A DNA stretch of 38,402 nt from Burkholderiales bacterium. Its GTDB lineage: Bacteria > Pseudomonadota > Gammaproteobacteria > Burkholderiales > Burkholderiaceae_C. Position numbers and translations under genes: made by a program. Each line of letters begins with the position of its first letter. The first letter of the stretch is position 1. Below are positions 1 to 8,754 of this stretch, piece after piece. The notes under the pieces are model-generated. The model did no database searches. It was not told where the DNA came from and saw nothing but the letters and a program-made list of their open reading frames with translations. The stretch is from contig CANHNO010000006.1 in the NCBI GenBank assembly GCA_947462065.1, forward strand, positions 1 to 38,402, read 5' to 3'.

Positions 1-395
1 ATCGATCGGTTCCGATAGTCGGTAAAACCAACATCGTCCAGGTGGACTCCCGTATCGATCAATCCTATCTTCTTCAGGTAGGCGCCGATCAGATAGGTAC
101 CCGACTTGGGAATGGTCAATACAACAGTTCTGTTCAGTCCTGCGACCTCATCTCGCGCAAATGAGGGGGCGCCAAGGTTCATATAGACTGGAAATCCAGC
201 GTCTTTGCAGTCTTTGACCCACTCCGGAAAAGCCTGCATACGCTGTATTTTAACCTCGGCCTCTTTTAATTTATCCTGCAACAGTCGATAACTCTCGCTC
301 GATATGTCCAGCAATTTGGCGAGCTGATTTCTTTCTTCGTACAAATTTCGTATTGCCGGAATCTTGAGGGCGATTTTCTTGGGCAGATCACGCAT
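1..395 (-). CDS. Sulfotransferase-domain protein (3' part outside window)
   Basis: Only the N-terminal ~131 residues are present; the gene runs off the left edge. The start is ATG at 395, eight bases after the stop of the upstream epimerase gene. An N-terminal segment (about residues 15-55) is rich in charged and leucine residues and could form a coiled coil. After it comes TIPKSGTYL, which matches the 5'-phosphosulfate-binding loop of PAPS-dependent sulfotransferases (KSGT core). The inferred role is sulfate transfer from PAPS to a sugar of the glycan made by this operon. The catalytic and 3'-phosphate-binding parts cannot be seen, so the substrate is unknown. Confidence 0.72.
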   Translation of the reverse strand, partial: MRDLPKKIALKIPAIRNLYEERNQLAKLLDISSESYRLLQDKLKEAEVKIQRMQAFPEWVKDCKDAGFPVYMNLGAPSFARDEVAGLNRTVVLTIPKSGTYLIGAYLKKIGLIDTGVHLDDVGFTDYRNRS

Positions 396-402
396 GAGAC
401 AT

Positions 403-1317
403 TTACTTGTATGCACCGGCCTCGAAGAACCAAGAAATGGTTCGCTCAAGCCCGGCGTCGAGCGGCTGCATTGTGAATTCCGGCAGTACCGCCGTCAGTT
501 TCTCGACGCTCAAGCATTTCGACTTCGCGCCCACATATCTACTCAAGTCATATTCGATATCTTCGGCAGGGTAACCAACCGTTTTGCAGATTTTTTCGGC
601 GAATGTGCGGATGCTGTGCTCCTCACCAGCGCCGATGTTGAAGATCTCGTTGTCGAAGCGCTGCGCCAGCTGCCACAGGATGCGCACGAAATCGTCGACC
701 AGCACCAGTTCGCGCCGCTGGTGGCCATCGCCCCACAGCACCACCGGTTCACCGAACTCCTTGCCCCGGATGATCTTGCGGATCAGATCGAAGATGAAGT
801 GCATCTGCCGGCCGTCGGTGTGGTAGCCGGGGCCGTAGAGCGTTGACGGCACCGCGCACAGATACCGCAAGCCGAACTGCTTGTTCAGGGCGCGTGCACC
901 CTGGTACAGCATGCGCTTGGTCATGGCGTAGGTGTAGAGGCTGTCGATCGGCTCGCCGAGCATGTATTCGGCCTCGGTCAGATGGCCTTCGGGTGCATAG
1001 ACGCAGCTGGTGCCCATGAACACCAGCTTGGCCTGGGGCTGCTCGGCCGCCCACCAGGCCAGCACATTCGTATTGATCTGCTGGTTGATGATCCACTGCT
1101 CGCCGGGGTGCTTGATGCAGAAGTCACCGGCCTGGGTCCAGGCGGCCAGGTGGATCAGCATGTCGTACTTTTCGCCGGAAAACGCCTGGGGACTGTCGGC
1201 GCGGCGCAAGTCGCAGTTGGTCGACGTCAGTCGTGTGAGTGCGTGGCCCTGCTGCTCCAGATAAGTGCAAAGCGCGGTCCCCAGAAAGCCTGAGCTGCCG
1301 GTGACGATGAGCTTCAT
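403..1317 (-). CDS. NAD-dependent epimerase/dehydratase, GDP-L-fucose synthase-like SDR
   Basis: This 304-residue extended SDR begins with the Rossmann motif TGSSGFLG (residues 6-13). It has a GTSCVYAP segment followed by YAMTK, the catalytic Tyr-x-x-x-Lys, and a TLYGPG motif. The Ser-Cys-x-Tyr arrangement and YGP segment resemble GDP-L-fucose synthase (Fcl/WcaG) and the related reductase/epimerases of Campylobacter heptose modification. It probably epimerises and/or reduces a 4-keto nucleotide sugar in the cytoplasm. Its ATG overlaps the stop of the C-methyltransferase gene by 4 bp (ATGA), so the two are translationally coupled. The exact substrate cannot be told from sequence. Confidence 0.85.
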   Translation of the reverse strand: MKLIVTGSSGFLGTALCTYLEQQGHALTRLTSTNCDLRRADSPQAFSGEKYDMLIHLAAWTQAGDFCIKHPGEQWIINQQINTNVLAWWAAEQPQAKLVFMGTSCVYAPEGHLTEAEYMLGEPIDSLYTYAMTKRMLYQGARALNKQFGLRYLCAVPSTLYGPGYHTDGRQMHFIFDLIRKIIRGKEFGEPVVLWGDGHQRRELVLVDDFVRILWQLAQRFDNEIFNIGAGEEHSIRTFAEKICKTVGYPAEDIEYDLSRYVGAKSKCLSVEKLTAVLPEFTMQPLDAGLERTISWFFEAGAYK

Positions 1318-2549
1318 GCGCTCACCTTGGGGTTGACCGGAAAGTAGAACTCCACGCCCTTGTCGATCAGGACCTGGTTGTTGGCGAGGATTTCCTTCTT
1401 GAAGTTCCAGGCCAGCACGTAGTAGATGTCGGGCAGCTCGGTCACTTCGTCCTCGATCAGCAGCGGAATGTGCATGCCTGGCGAGTACAGGCCTCGGCGC
1501 AACTCGTTTTTCTCGACCAGGAAGTCGATCAGCTCGGTGCCCACGCCAAAGTAATTCAGCATGGTGTTGCCCTTGACCGGCGCACCAAAGCCATAGATAC
1601 GCTTGCCTGCAGCCTTCGCCGCCTTCAGGTAGGCAAGGTTATCCCGCTTCATCTGCTGGATGCGGAGATCAAAGGCGCGGTAGGCCTCGATGTCGTTGCA
1701 GCCAGAGGTATGCTCTTCGTCTCGCAAGGCCTGCAGCTGGGCCGATGGTGGGCGTGAGCCCTGATGGCCGATGTAACCAATGATCGAGCCACCATGGATG
1801 GGCGCAAGGTAGGCGTCGAACATGGCCAAGCCGTGTCGATTGAGCAGCACCTCGATGGTCTGCAGCGTGTAGTACAGAAGGTGCTCGTGGTAGATCTGGT
1901 CGAAGGCCAGGTTCTCCATGATGCTTTTCATGTACAGGAACTGCACCACGAACACGCCGTCCACCTTGAGTCCTTGCTTGATGGCGCGGCACACCGAATG
2001 CAACTCTTCGAGGTGAAAGAACACACCCGAGGCGTTGAACACATCGAACTGCCTGCCGATGGACGCCATCGTGGCTTCGTTGAAAAACTGGTTCAGAGTG
2101 GGTACACCGGCTTCGTTGGCCATGCGCGCCGTGGTCTTTGACGACTCCACCCCCAAGACCTCGTAGCCCAGCGCCTGAAAGTGCTTGAGCTGCGTGCCGT
2201 CGTTCGAGCCGATGTCGAGTACAGACTTGTGCGGCTTCCCGGCGAAGAACCGGGCATCGACCTGCGTGGCGATGTTGCGGAAGTGTGCGGACAACGACTT
2301 GGTCACACCGGACAGGTAGGTGTGATCGCCGAACATGATTTCCTTTTTGACCGTGAAATCCAGCTGGGAGGTGTGGCAGTCGTGGCAGTACAGGACCCGC
2401 AGCGGATAAAAGGGCTCTCGGCCCACCTCGTCCGGTTTCAGGAAGTTGTTGCACCACGGCTGTTCGCCCAGATCCACGACCAATTCGAGGTCGCTCGAAT
2501 CACAAACACGACACAGCATACGTTCCGCCTTCAGGTATTTGAGGCTCAT
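1314..2549 (-). CDS. SAM-dependent sugar C-methyltransferase (TylCIII/NovU type)
   Basis: The 411-residue product has the three-part layout of sugar C-methyltransferases. The N-terminal zinc-binding module has cysteines at 13, 16, 55 and 58. A Rossmann SAM domain carries VLDIGSNDGT (about 110-119). A C-terminal domain typical of this family follows. The segment IYHEHLLYY near residue 220 matches the His-Glu-His catalytic region of TylC3-like enzymes, which methylate a carbon next to a keto group of a nucleotide-bound sugar. Lying directly upstream of an Fcl-like SDR, it could methylate a 4-keto intermediate before reduction. The start at 2549 has only a weak ribosome site; Met11 is an alternative. 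Confidence 0.82.
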   Translation of the reverse strand: MSLKYLKAERMLCRVCDSSDLELVVDLGEQPWCNNFLKPDEVGREPFYPLRVLYCHDCHTSQLDFTVKKEIMFGDHTYLSGVTKSLSAHFRNIATQVDARFFAGKPHKSVLDIGSNDGTQLKHFQALGYEVLGVESSKTTARMANEAGVPTLNQFFNEATMASIGRQFDVFNASGVFFHLEELHSVCRAIKQGLKVDGVFVVQFLYMKSIMENLAFDQIYHEHLLYYTLQTIEVLLNRHGLAMFDAYLAPIHGGSIIGYIGHQGSRPPSAQLQALRDEEHTSGCNDIEAYRAFDLRIQQMKRDNLAYLKAAKAAGKRIYGFGAPVKGNTMLNYFGVGTELIDFLVEKNELRRGLYSPGMHIPLLIEDEVTELPDIYYVLAWNFKKEILANNQVLIDKGVEFYFPVNPKVSA

Positions 2550-2561
2550 TTGATCATCGCT

Positions 2562-3587
2562 TCAGGGCTGCGCGACCTTGCGCATCCAAAAAGATCCGCC
2601 TCCGTGCTTGACGCGCCCGGTTCTTCGCAGGTAATCCACTGGCGCCAATATCTCCCAGCAGTTACCAAAGAGCAACGCAGCTGCAAGCATGTACTGCTCG
2701 CTGTATCCACGACCATCGAAGGAGGCAGAGTATTCGTATGGGAGCTGAATGTCATGTATGTGAACGACGACTCCAGGCTTGATACGGGGGAGAACCTCCA
2801 GAAACAGGCAGACCGTGTCTGCGCCGTTAAAAGTTAAATGGCTACCGTCGTGAAACAACAAATCTCCAGCCTCGAGCCTGTCGAATTCAGACAGCGACAC
2901 ATCGAGCAAACTCTTTTCAATGGTGATATCGGCCACCCCAGCGACCTGCGCGCGCGGTACAGGGTCAATCGATATGATCTGTGAGTCGATGGCGCAAGAA
3001 CTCAGTGCCAGACGCATGAATTTTGTCGAGTTGCCACTGCCTATTTCCAGAATTCGCTTTGGTTTGAATGCCGCCACGAACGAATATAGAAATCTAGCAT
3101 CGTCTCCGGAGAAATAACCGTTATTCCAATAAGGCTCACCCATGACCCGTTCATCATCGGGCACCTTGTCGAGCGAAGGATGGCACAAGAATGGAGACAA
3201 CTGGTCCAGAAATCGATCGATGTGCGTGCAATCTGACTCCATCCGCGCTCGCACCGCCTCATACAGGTAGTTTTGAGCGCGAGTCTGCACGACACCTGGA
3301 TAATCAAGCGGAACAAACAGACCTTGAGGCCCACTCGGGAAAGTCACCAAGGATTCCGAACCCCAACGGCTCATCGCCACACCGCTAGACAGCTCGGAAT
3401 TCGGCTCTACAGAAAAACCGACCGAAGGAACGTCGACATTTGACGCGCCAGTTGGTACGGAAGGCGGCTCTCCGACCACCGACTTGGAACTGATCAAGCG
3501 AGAAATATGATCAAGCCTCGATATTATTTCGTCGATCTTTCCGAGCTCCCCCAGCAGTCGCTTCAGTTTAGTTAATTTACTCAGCAC
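2562..3587 (-). CDS. Class I SAM-dependent methyltransferase (Methyltransf_24-like)
   Basis: The C-terminal half has the SAM-binding motif RILEIGSGNSTKFM, an acidic strand (IISIDP), then DLLFHDGSH and VVHIHDIQLP, as in Methyltransf_24 enzymes related to O-methyltransferases and cephalosporin hydroxylase-like proteins. The N-terminus is leucine/lysine-rich and may form a short coiled coil. I chose GTG at 3587 because GGAGG lies five bases upstream; an in-frame ATG at 3629 would add 14 residues but has only a GGCGGGG-type site. It is AT-richer than the genes downstream of it. It likely methylates a glycan or sugar intermediate; the acceptor is unknown. Confidence 0.75.
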   Translation of the reverse strand: MLSKLTKLKRLLGELGKIDEIISRLDHISRLISSKSVVGEPPSVPTGASNVDVPSVGFSVEPNSELSSGVAMSRWGSESLVTFPSGPQGLFVPLDYPGVVQTRAQNYLYEAVRARMESDCTHIDRFLDQLSPFLCHPSLDKVPDDERVMGEPYWNNGYFSGDDARFLYSFVAAFKPKRILEIGSGNSTKFMRLALSSCAIDSQIISIDPVPRAQVAGVADITIEKSLLDVSLSEFDRLEAGDLLFHDGSHLTFNGADTVCLFLEVLPRIKPGVVVHIHDIQLPYEYSASFDGRGYSEQYMLAAALLFGNCWEILAPVDYLRRTGRVKHGGGSFWMRKVAQP

Positions 3588-3731
3588 CGCACCCTCCAAC
3601 ACAAAACTAAACGACGTCCGACCGAGCATTGCCCCGCCGACTCTGTATTCAATATTCGCAACGCCGACCCAGAGAAAAACAAATCACCGTATAAAGACAG
3701 AGCACATTGTCCGGGCAAGTATTGATCAGGC

Positions 3732-6554
3732 TCACGCGAGCCCAGCGCCGCCCCCAGCAGACTGCTTGATATACGCAAGCTGCGACTTAAAAACAGACCT
3801 GTAATCGTACCCTTCAGCGAAATCGCGGGCGCGGCTCCCAATGGCACCAAATTTCCCTGAATCTCGATCTATTTCCATGATCCATCGAGGATACTCATCC
3901 ACATCATCCTCGACGATGCAATTAACAAGATTAGTGACATTCAAACCTCGGAACGCGTCCCGCGTCCCCAACACAACCTTGTTGAAACCCATCGCTTGTA
4001 TGGTTTTCAATGAGGCTCCCGTACCGCCCTCCAGAGGGCACACGAACATCGAACAGTTCTCGTTGAGATAACGCAGGCCTTCGTCACTGACCTTACCCAG
4101 AGAAACAAAACCCTCATCTAGCCCAGCCTCGAGACAGGATCCCGCCACGACGATCTTGACCCGGGAGCCGCCATCCGACAATTTCTTAGCGACTGCCTTC
4201 AGTGCGATTGCCGCATCGTTATTCGGCAAGTGATTCGATCCGACGAATAACGCAAAATGCCCATCGATTCGAAGCCCCATCGATTCAGAGAAAGACTCTC
4301 TCGCGCATTGCCTCGGAATCACGCATGGATTGGGAATCAATTCATTTTCAACGCCAATCGATCTCAGGAAATCCGATTCGTGCTGGGCGACCGTCACCAC
4401 TCGATCGCATGAAGAAGCCGCCGCCAACTCAATGGAAAGGGCTTTGGAGCGCAAGGCACCCTTTTTTCCGAAAAGACCCATCAAGTCATGCAAGGTGAGA
4501 GATATTCTATTACCGTAGGCCCGAGTCACTCGCCTGACATTTTCAATATCGAACGGATAATCCACCAGGACCACTGTGTTCGGTCGCAATGCGCGATTCA
4601 ATGCTCGGTCGAAATCTATATTTTTGGAGTTGCTGTGACTTCTGGTCGTATACCAGACTGAGCGGTAATTTTCCTTGCCACCCAGCGGTGACATCAACAT
4701 CGACTTGAGGTCGCTGGCCTGGGCTGGGCTTTCACGGTACTTATAGAAGGTGGCACCGATGAGCCTTGGATGGATTACATTGGTGCTCTGCAGCGGCACG
4801 ACCACAGATACCTCAACACCCTTGGACAACAAATACTGGCACAAAAGCCCGCTCCGGACAGTTGCACCGGTACTTTGTTCAAAAAAATCACTAAAAGGAA
4901 AAACAATTAGCGCTCGCAGTGGTGCCGGAGCCAGTAATTTGTTTTTCCCAAGAAGGCAATTAAGGAAGTTTTCAGCACCGTGCTTTTCCCTATAATTCTT
5001 CGCCTTGGTCGATGCCTCTGCCCGCAACCTTAAAAAATTATCCCTGACATGGACTAGAGCGCTTGCGATGGAAGTGGCAGATTTATTTTTTACGACAACT
5101 CCCGCGCCATTCTCTTGAAGCTCAGTCGCAAGCCAGGTACGTTCGGCAACGATGGCAATTTTTGACGCAGAAATAGCCTCTAGCAATACTCCTGAAGTTC
5201 TCGCCCCATAAACTTCAGAGTGATAGGGAGCCAAGACCACGTCACTGTTAGAAAGGGCCTGCTCGTATTCCCTTTCAGTCAGCGCCGCGCCGCATTTCGT
5301 TATATTTATATCAGTGATGTCATCGAGCTCATGCATGCGGGCGGCTGCGTCGCAGTCAGGATTATTGGTTTGAATAAAAAATTCAAAACCTCGCTCCCCT
5401 GAATCCTGGAGTAATTTGATACCCCCTATTATTTCGCAGAACCCCTTCTCTGCTCTTGCATTTCCCAAAACCACAACGTTGATTTTTCTTCCCAGTTGGC
5501 TCTTGTGCGACCCGTCAAAAGTAGGCAGGTGCGGTATGGGCAAGGTCTGCACCGGCGAATTCAGGAAGTCGCGGTACTGGTCGGCAAGAATGTGACTGTC
5601 CGAGTAATATTCAACAAAACCAGATTTCGCACACTGCTCATACAGGAGCCTACCCAACTTTATGTCAGCCCTCTGTTCAGGGAGAAAACTTGTGGGATAT
5701 CTGAATAGAATCTTTGCCTTTATTGACTTTCCTGCGCAGTATTTTGCGATCACGGCCCACGCCAAGAAGTTGTACCCCGTTATCATATGATTGAAAAGAA
5801 TATCATCCCCCTTCAATCTATTTTTGGCGACGGCTCTAACGGTCTCCAAATACTCCGTCTTGGACCTGCCCATCAGCGGAAAATAGGCAATACGGATAGA
5901 CGATTTCGATACTTTAGATACAGCGACTTTTGCCAGTTCTACGGCAAAGGGTGGCAGCAGATCTTTCACCCATGCTACCGGATGGGAAATTAGCCTTTTA
6001 AAAAAAGGCGGGGCCAATTGTTTATATATAACGAAGGCAAGCGCCGGAAACATATTTACCCGACGCCCCGTGGCACCTTCTATTTTTTTAAGCAGGCTTT
6101 GCCGTAGTTCGAGGATAACTGGCGGAACAAAATCTGCCAGACAGGACGCAGGATTGAGCAACATCCGCTTCACTATCGGCGGAACGAGATTTCTCAGAAA
6201 ATACTTGATCGGCCTGAGTACGAACCGGATTGCTTTCTTTGTTCTAGAGTTTAGTTTTTCGCATGTCTGCGCATCAAGCCGAAACAAAAATAGTGGCCGA
6301 TAGATTTTTTCAAACCGGCTTTGCAGCAGGTTTTTAATTTTGTACGGCCGCCCCCACGCCGAGTATGAATATATTTTGTATATCCCATCTGAATAGGCGG
6401 AGAGGTCTGCATCTATGACTTTTGCCGCCCATATTTGCACCTTCAATCCAGCCTGATCTCCGGCCTTCAGAATCGATATGTCGTAAGGGGCGTGATGCCC
6501 AACCCAGTCCTCGAATGAGGGGTCGGCGATGATCAGTCTGTTAACTTTTTTCAT
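3732..6554 (-). CDS. Double GT4-type glycosyltransferase, 940 aa
   Basis: Two glycosyltransferase modules appear to be fused. Module 1 (about 1-545) starts with a GHHAPYD segment and carries LPIPH, NARAEKGF and SDVVLAPYHSEVYGARTSGVLLEA, closely paralleling the neighbouring single GT gene at 6541-7791. Module 2 (about 550-940) has an N-terminal STGATVRSG segment, LFVGSNHLPNND and a GGTGASLKT segment typical of GT4 (GT-B fold) donor sites. Between the first strand and the rest of module 1 is an extra segment of about 120 residues with a 28-residue repeat (123-150 and 180-207). The 5' end overlaps the upstream GT gene by 14 bp. The gene is AT-rich relative to the chromosome. It probably adds two sugars in succession; donors are unknown. 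Confidence 0.82.
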   Translation of the reverse strand: MKKVNRLIIADPSFEDWVGHHAPYDISILKAGDQAGLKVQIWAAKVIDADLSAYSDGIYKIYSYSAWGRPYKIKNLLQSRFEKIYRPLFLFRLDAQTCEKLNSRTKKAIRFVLRPIKYFLRNLVPPIVKRMLLNPASCLADFVPPVILELRQSLLKKIEGATGRRVNMFPALAFVIYKQLAPPFFKRLISHPVAWVKDLLPPFAVELAKVAVSKVSKSSIRIAYFPLMGRSKTEYLETVRAVAKNRLKGDDILFNHMITGYNFLAWAVIAKYCAGKSIKAKILFRYPTSFLPEQRADIKLGRLLYEQCAKSGFVEYYSDSHILADQYRDFLNSPVQTLPIPHLPTFDGSHKSQLGRKINVVVLGNARAEKGFCEIIGGIKLLQDSGERGFEFFIQTNNPDCDAAARMHELDDITDINITKCGAALTEREYEQALSNSDVVLAPYHSEVYGARTSGVLLEAISASKIAIVAERTWLATELQENGAGVVVKNKSATSIASALVHVRDNFLRLRAEASTKAKNYREKHGAENFLNCLLGKNKLLAPAPLRALIVFPFSDFFEQSTGATVRSGLLCQYLLSKGVEVSVVVPLQSTNVIHPRLIGATFYKYRESPAQASDLKSMLMSPLGGKENYRSVWYTTRSHSNSKNIDFDRALNRALRPNTVVLVDYPFDIENVRRVTRAYGNRISLTLHDLMGLFGKKGALRSKALSIELAAASSCDRVVTVAQHESDFLRSIGVENELIPNPCVIPRQCARESFSESMGLRIDGHFALFVGSNHLPNNDAAIALKAVAKKLSDGGSRVKIVVAGSCLEAGLDEGFVSLGKVSDEGLRYLNENCSMFVCPLEGGTGASLKTIQAMGFNKVVLGTRDAFRGLNVTNLVNCIVEDDVDEYPRWIMEIDRDSGKFGAIGSRARDFAEGYDYRSVFKSQLAYIKQSAGGGAGLA
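5934..6188 (-). repeat. Internal 28-residue protein repeat within the double glycosyltransferase
   Basis: Residues 123-150 and 180-207 align without gaps and share 11 of 28 positions, including two PP pairs, a KR pair, a central P, a D and the final EL. Both units look like amphipathic, hydrophobic-rich helices framed by Pro-Pro. The homologous neighbour GT lacks this segment, so it is an insertion or expansion specific to the larger protein. It may serve membrane association or oligomerisation, but this is inference. Confidence 0.55.
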
Positions 6555-7791
6555 TTGCTCGCAGCAAGCTGATCAGCCGATTGGCCGAGTGCCATTCTCG
6601 CCACCTTGGGATATGCCGCCTGCTGGCGGCTTCATATCGCGGGTAATTGACGATGATGTCGTTCAGGCCTTCTGCGATGTCACTTGGCGTCGAATACCCG
6701 AAGCCCTGCTGGTCCATCGCGTTGCGGCCCATCCATGACGCTCGCGGATGCACGGTCGGAATACCTGCGGCAACCGCTTCGACGAAAACGCCCGAGCTCC
6801 GGGCTGCATAGTGAATCGGTGAGTAGGGGATGAGCACCACATCGGAGTGCAACATCTGGTCCATGTATGCGTCACTGGACAGGGGCCCATCCACTAACTC
6901 CACGCCGCTCTGGCTGGCACCCTGGAGCGCTTCCTTGACGTGCCTCGTTTTGCTGGTCGCCCCGGTTACGGGGAGATTGCCCTGGATGCGGAACAGCACC
7001 CTGGCTTTGTCGTGACCGGCTCGCCTGACGGACTCAATGATCCCGGGTAGCAGGTCGATTCCTTTTTCGTCCCGCATATCTCCGACGTATGAGACCACCA
7101 GCGGGCCAATGCCGCCGTGGGGTCGCTTCAGACCCAGCCTTTCATCGATAGGTATCGGGAGCGTCTGGAAGCTGCCAGTGCAGAGGCTGTTGTAGCGCTG
7201 CGTGAGTTCCTCGGTATCCGTGTACAGATATCGAACCCCGGCGCGGAATTGCCTTGCGGCTCGGTCCAGGGCCGATCGAATGCACCAGCGCGCGATCGTC
7301 TCCCGGGGTTTCGTGAGCGATGCGCAAGGCGCGACATCGCGACGGAAGAGCAAGTGCCAGTGCAGCGGCTGCGCTCCCTCACTGGTGGAGTAAGCCGCGA
7401 TGGCAAGCGCCTCCGGCCCGCCCAGGGTGGGCACGAAGACGATGTCCGCTTCAGTCAACCCGGCCTCCGCGACCAGTGATGCCAGCTCGGTCGCAAATCT
7501 GATGACCTTCAGAGGATCTGCCGTCATCGACCCGCGCCTCAGCGCAAAGCCCACCAGCGTTCGGTGCACAGGCTGCGCGTGCATCTCCCAGCAGGTTTGG
7601 GAGAACGACTTGAAGACCGCGTCTGCCTCTGGGCAGTCCAGTCGCCTTGCCCGCCGATTGACCGCAAGCACGGTGCGAAAGCCCTCGGCCTTGGCGGCAC
7701 CGAGCACCCGCCGCGCGTATTCGAGGTGATGCCCGGCAGCATCTTCGATCGAGTGGTCGATCAGGACGAACTGGCGGCTTGGCACGTGCAC
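6541..7791 (-). CDS. GT4-family glycosyltransferase, 416 aa
   Basis: A GT-B-fold enzyme. The N-terminal module begins after DHSIEDAAGHHLEY; the C-terminal module has VSYVGDMRDEKGIDLLP and SDVVLIPYSPIHYAARSSGVFVEAV, the typical donor-sugar site of GT4 enzymes. The likely start is GTG at 7791, since no ATG is available near the conserved N-terminus, and it lies just five bases after the stop of the preceding SDR gene, consistent with coupling. GC content is higher than in the downstream double GT, although the two proteins are clearly related. It probably transfers one sugar from a nucleotide donor to the growing lipid-linked glycan at the cytoplasmic face. Confidence 0.83.
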   Translation of the reverse strand: MHVPSRQFVLIDHSIEDAAGHHLEYARRVLGAAKAEGFRTVLAVNRRARRLDCPEADAVFKSFSQTCWEMHAQPVHRTLVGFALRRGSMTADPLKVIRFATELASLVAEAGLTEADIVFVPTLGGPEALAIAAYSTSEGAQPLHWHLLFRRDVAPCASLTKPRETIARWCIRSALDRAARQFRAGVRYLYTDTEELTQRYNSLCTGSFQTLPIPIDERLGLKRPHGGIGPLVVSYVGDMRDEKGIDLLPGIIESVRRAGHDKARVLFRIQGNLPVTGATSKTRHVKEALQGASQSGVELVDGPLSSDAYMDQMLHSDVVLIPYSPIHYAARSSGVFVEAVAAGIPTVHPRASWMGRNAMDQQGFGYSTPSDIAEGLNDIIVNYPRYEAASRRHIPRWREWHSANRLISLLRANEKS

Positions 7792-7796
7792 GCGGG

Positions 7797-8735
7797 TTAG
7801 ACGTTGCCGTATTGGGTGTTGCGAATCATGGCGTAGCCCTTGATCAGTTCCTGGATCCCGAAGTCCAGCGAATGTGTCTGCTTGAAACCGGTCGCTTCGA
7901 TCTTGGCGTTGGAGACGATGTAATTGCGCTGGTCTGGGTCCTTGCCAACTGGAGCGTCGATGTACACGAAATCAGGCACGTACTTCTGTATGCGCTGACA
8001 AAGCTCCTGCTTCGAAACATTGGCGTCGGAGAGGCCGAAGTTGTAGATCTGACCCTTCATGCTGTCGAAATTGGAGATGGCATGCTGAAAGACCCGGCTG
8101 ACGTCGCGCACGTGGATGTAATTGCGCTTGAAGGTGCCCTCGAACAGCACGACGAAGCGGTCATGCACCGCACGGTAAGTGAAGTCGTTGACCAGCAGAT
8201 CGATGCGCATGCGCGGCGACATGCCGAATACCGTGGCCAGGCGAAAGCTGATGAAGTTCGGGTGCTGCATCAGCGCTCTCTCGATATCGACCTTGTCGAT
8301 GGCGTACTTCGAGATCGGGTTCAACGGCGACTCTTCGGTACAAAAATTGTCTTTGTCGCCTGAGCCATAGGCGCTGTTAGTCGTGGGCATCAGGATGCGC
8401 TGGTCCTTGCTCACGTGCTCGAGCATCATCATGATGGCGTCGTGGTTGATGGTGGTTGCGCCCACCGGATCACGCGCACAGATGGGCGCCCCCACCAGCG
8501 CGGCCAGCGGAATGATGGTGTCGGCCTTCGCCAACAGTGGGAGCAGCGTGGCCTCTTGCCGCACATCGCCGCGCACCACATTGAAATTCGGGTTGTGGCA
8601 AACATGGGCCAGGCTGTTTTGACCGTACATGAAGTTATCCAGCACAGTGACCCTGTGTCCGGCGGCTAGAAGGTCAGGCACCATGGTCGATCCAAGGTAG
8701 CCGGCCCCACCGGTGACGAGTATGTTTTGAGACAT
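7797..8735 (-). CDS. NAD-dependent epimerase/dehydratase (extended SDR), 312 aa
   Basis: The start is ATG at 8735 with AAGGA about six bases upstream; a longer in-frame reading to 8804 lacks family character. The cofactor motif is ILVTGGAGYLGS, followed by the usual Asp (VTVLDN) for NAD(H), an MPTTNSAYG segment and the catalytic YAIDK (Tyr-x-x-x-Lys). It lies next to GmhA-like and HddC-like genes, so the substrate may be a GDP-heptose or another nucleotide sugar that is oxidised, epimerised or dehydrated. The family is close to UDP-glucose 4-epimerase-type SDRs, but specificity cannot be assigned. Confidence 0.84.
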   Translation of the reverse strand: MSQNILVTGGAGYLGSTMVPDLLAAGHRVTVLDNFMYGQNSLAHVCHNPNFNVVRGDVRQEATLLPLLAKADTIIPLAALVGAPICARDPVGATTINHDAIMMMLEHVSKDQRILMPTTNSAYGSGDKDNFCTEESPLNPISKYAIDKVDIERALMQHPNFISFRLATVFGMSPRMRIDLLVNDFTYRAVHDRFVVLFEGTFKRNYIHVRDVSRVFQHAISNFDSMKGQIYNFGLSDANVSKQELCQRIQKYVPDFVYIDAPVGKDPDQRNYIVSNAKIEATGFKQTHSLDFGIQELIKGYAMIRNTQYGNV

Positions 8736-8754
8736 GCGGAGTCCTTTGTGGTTT

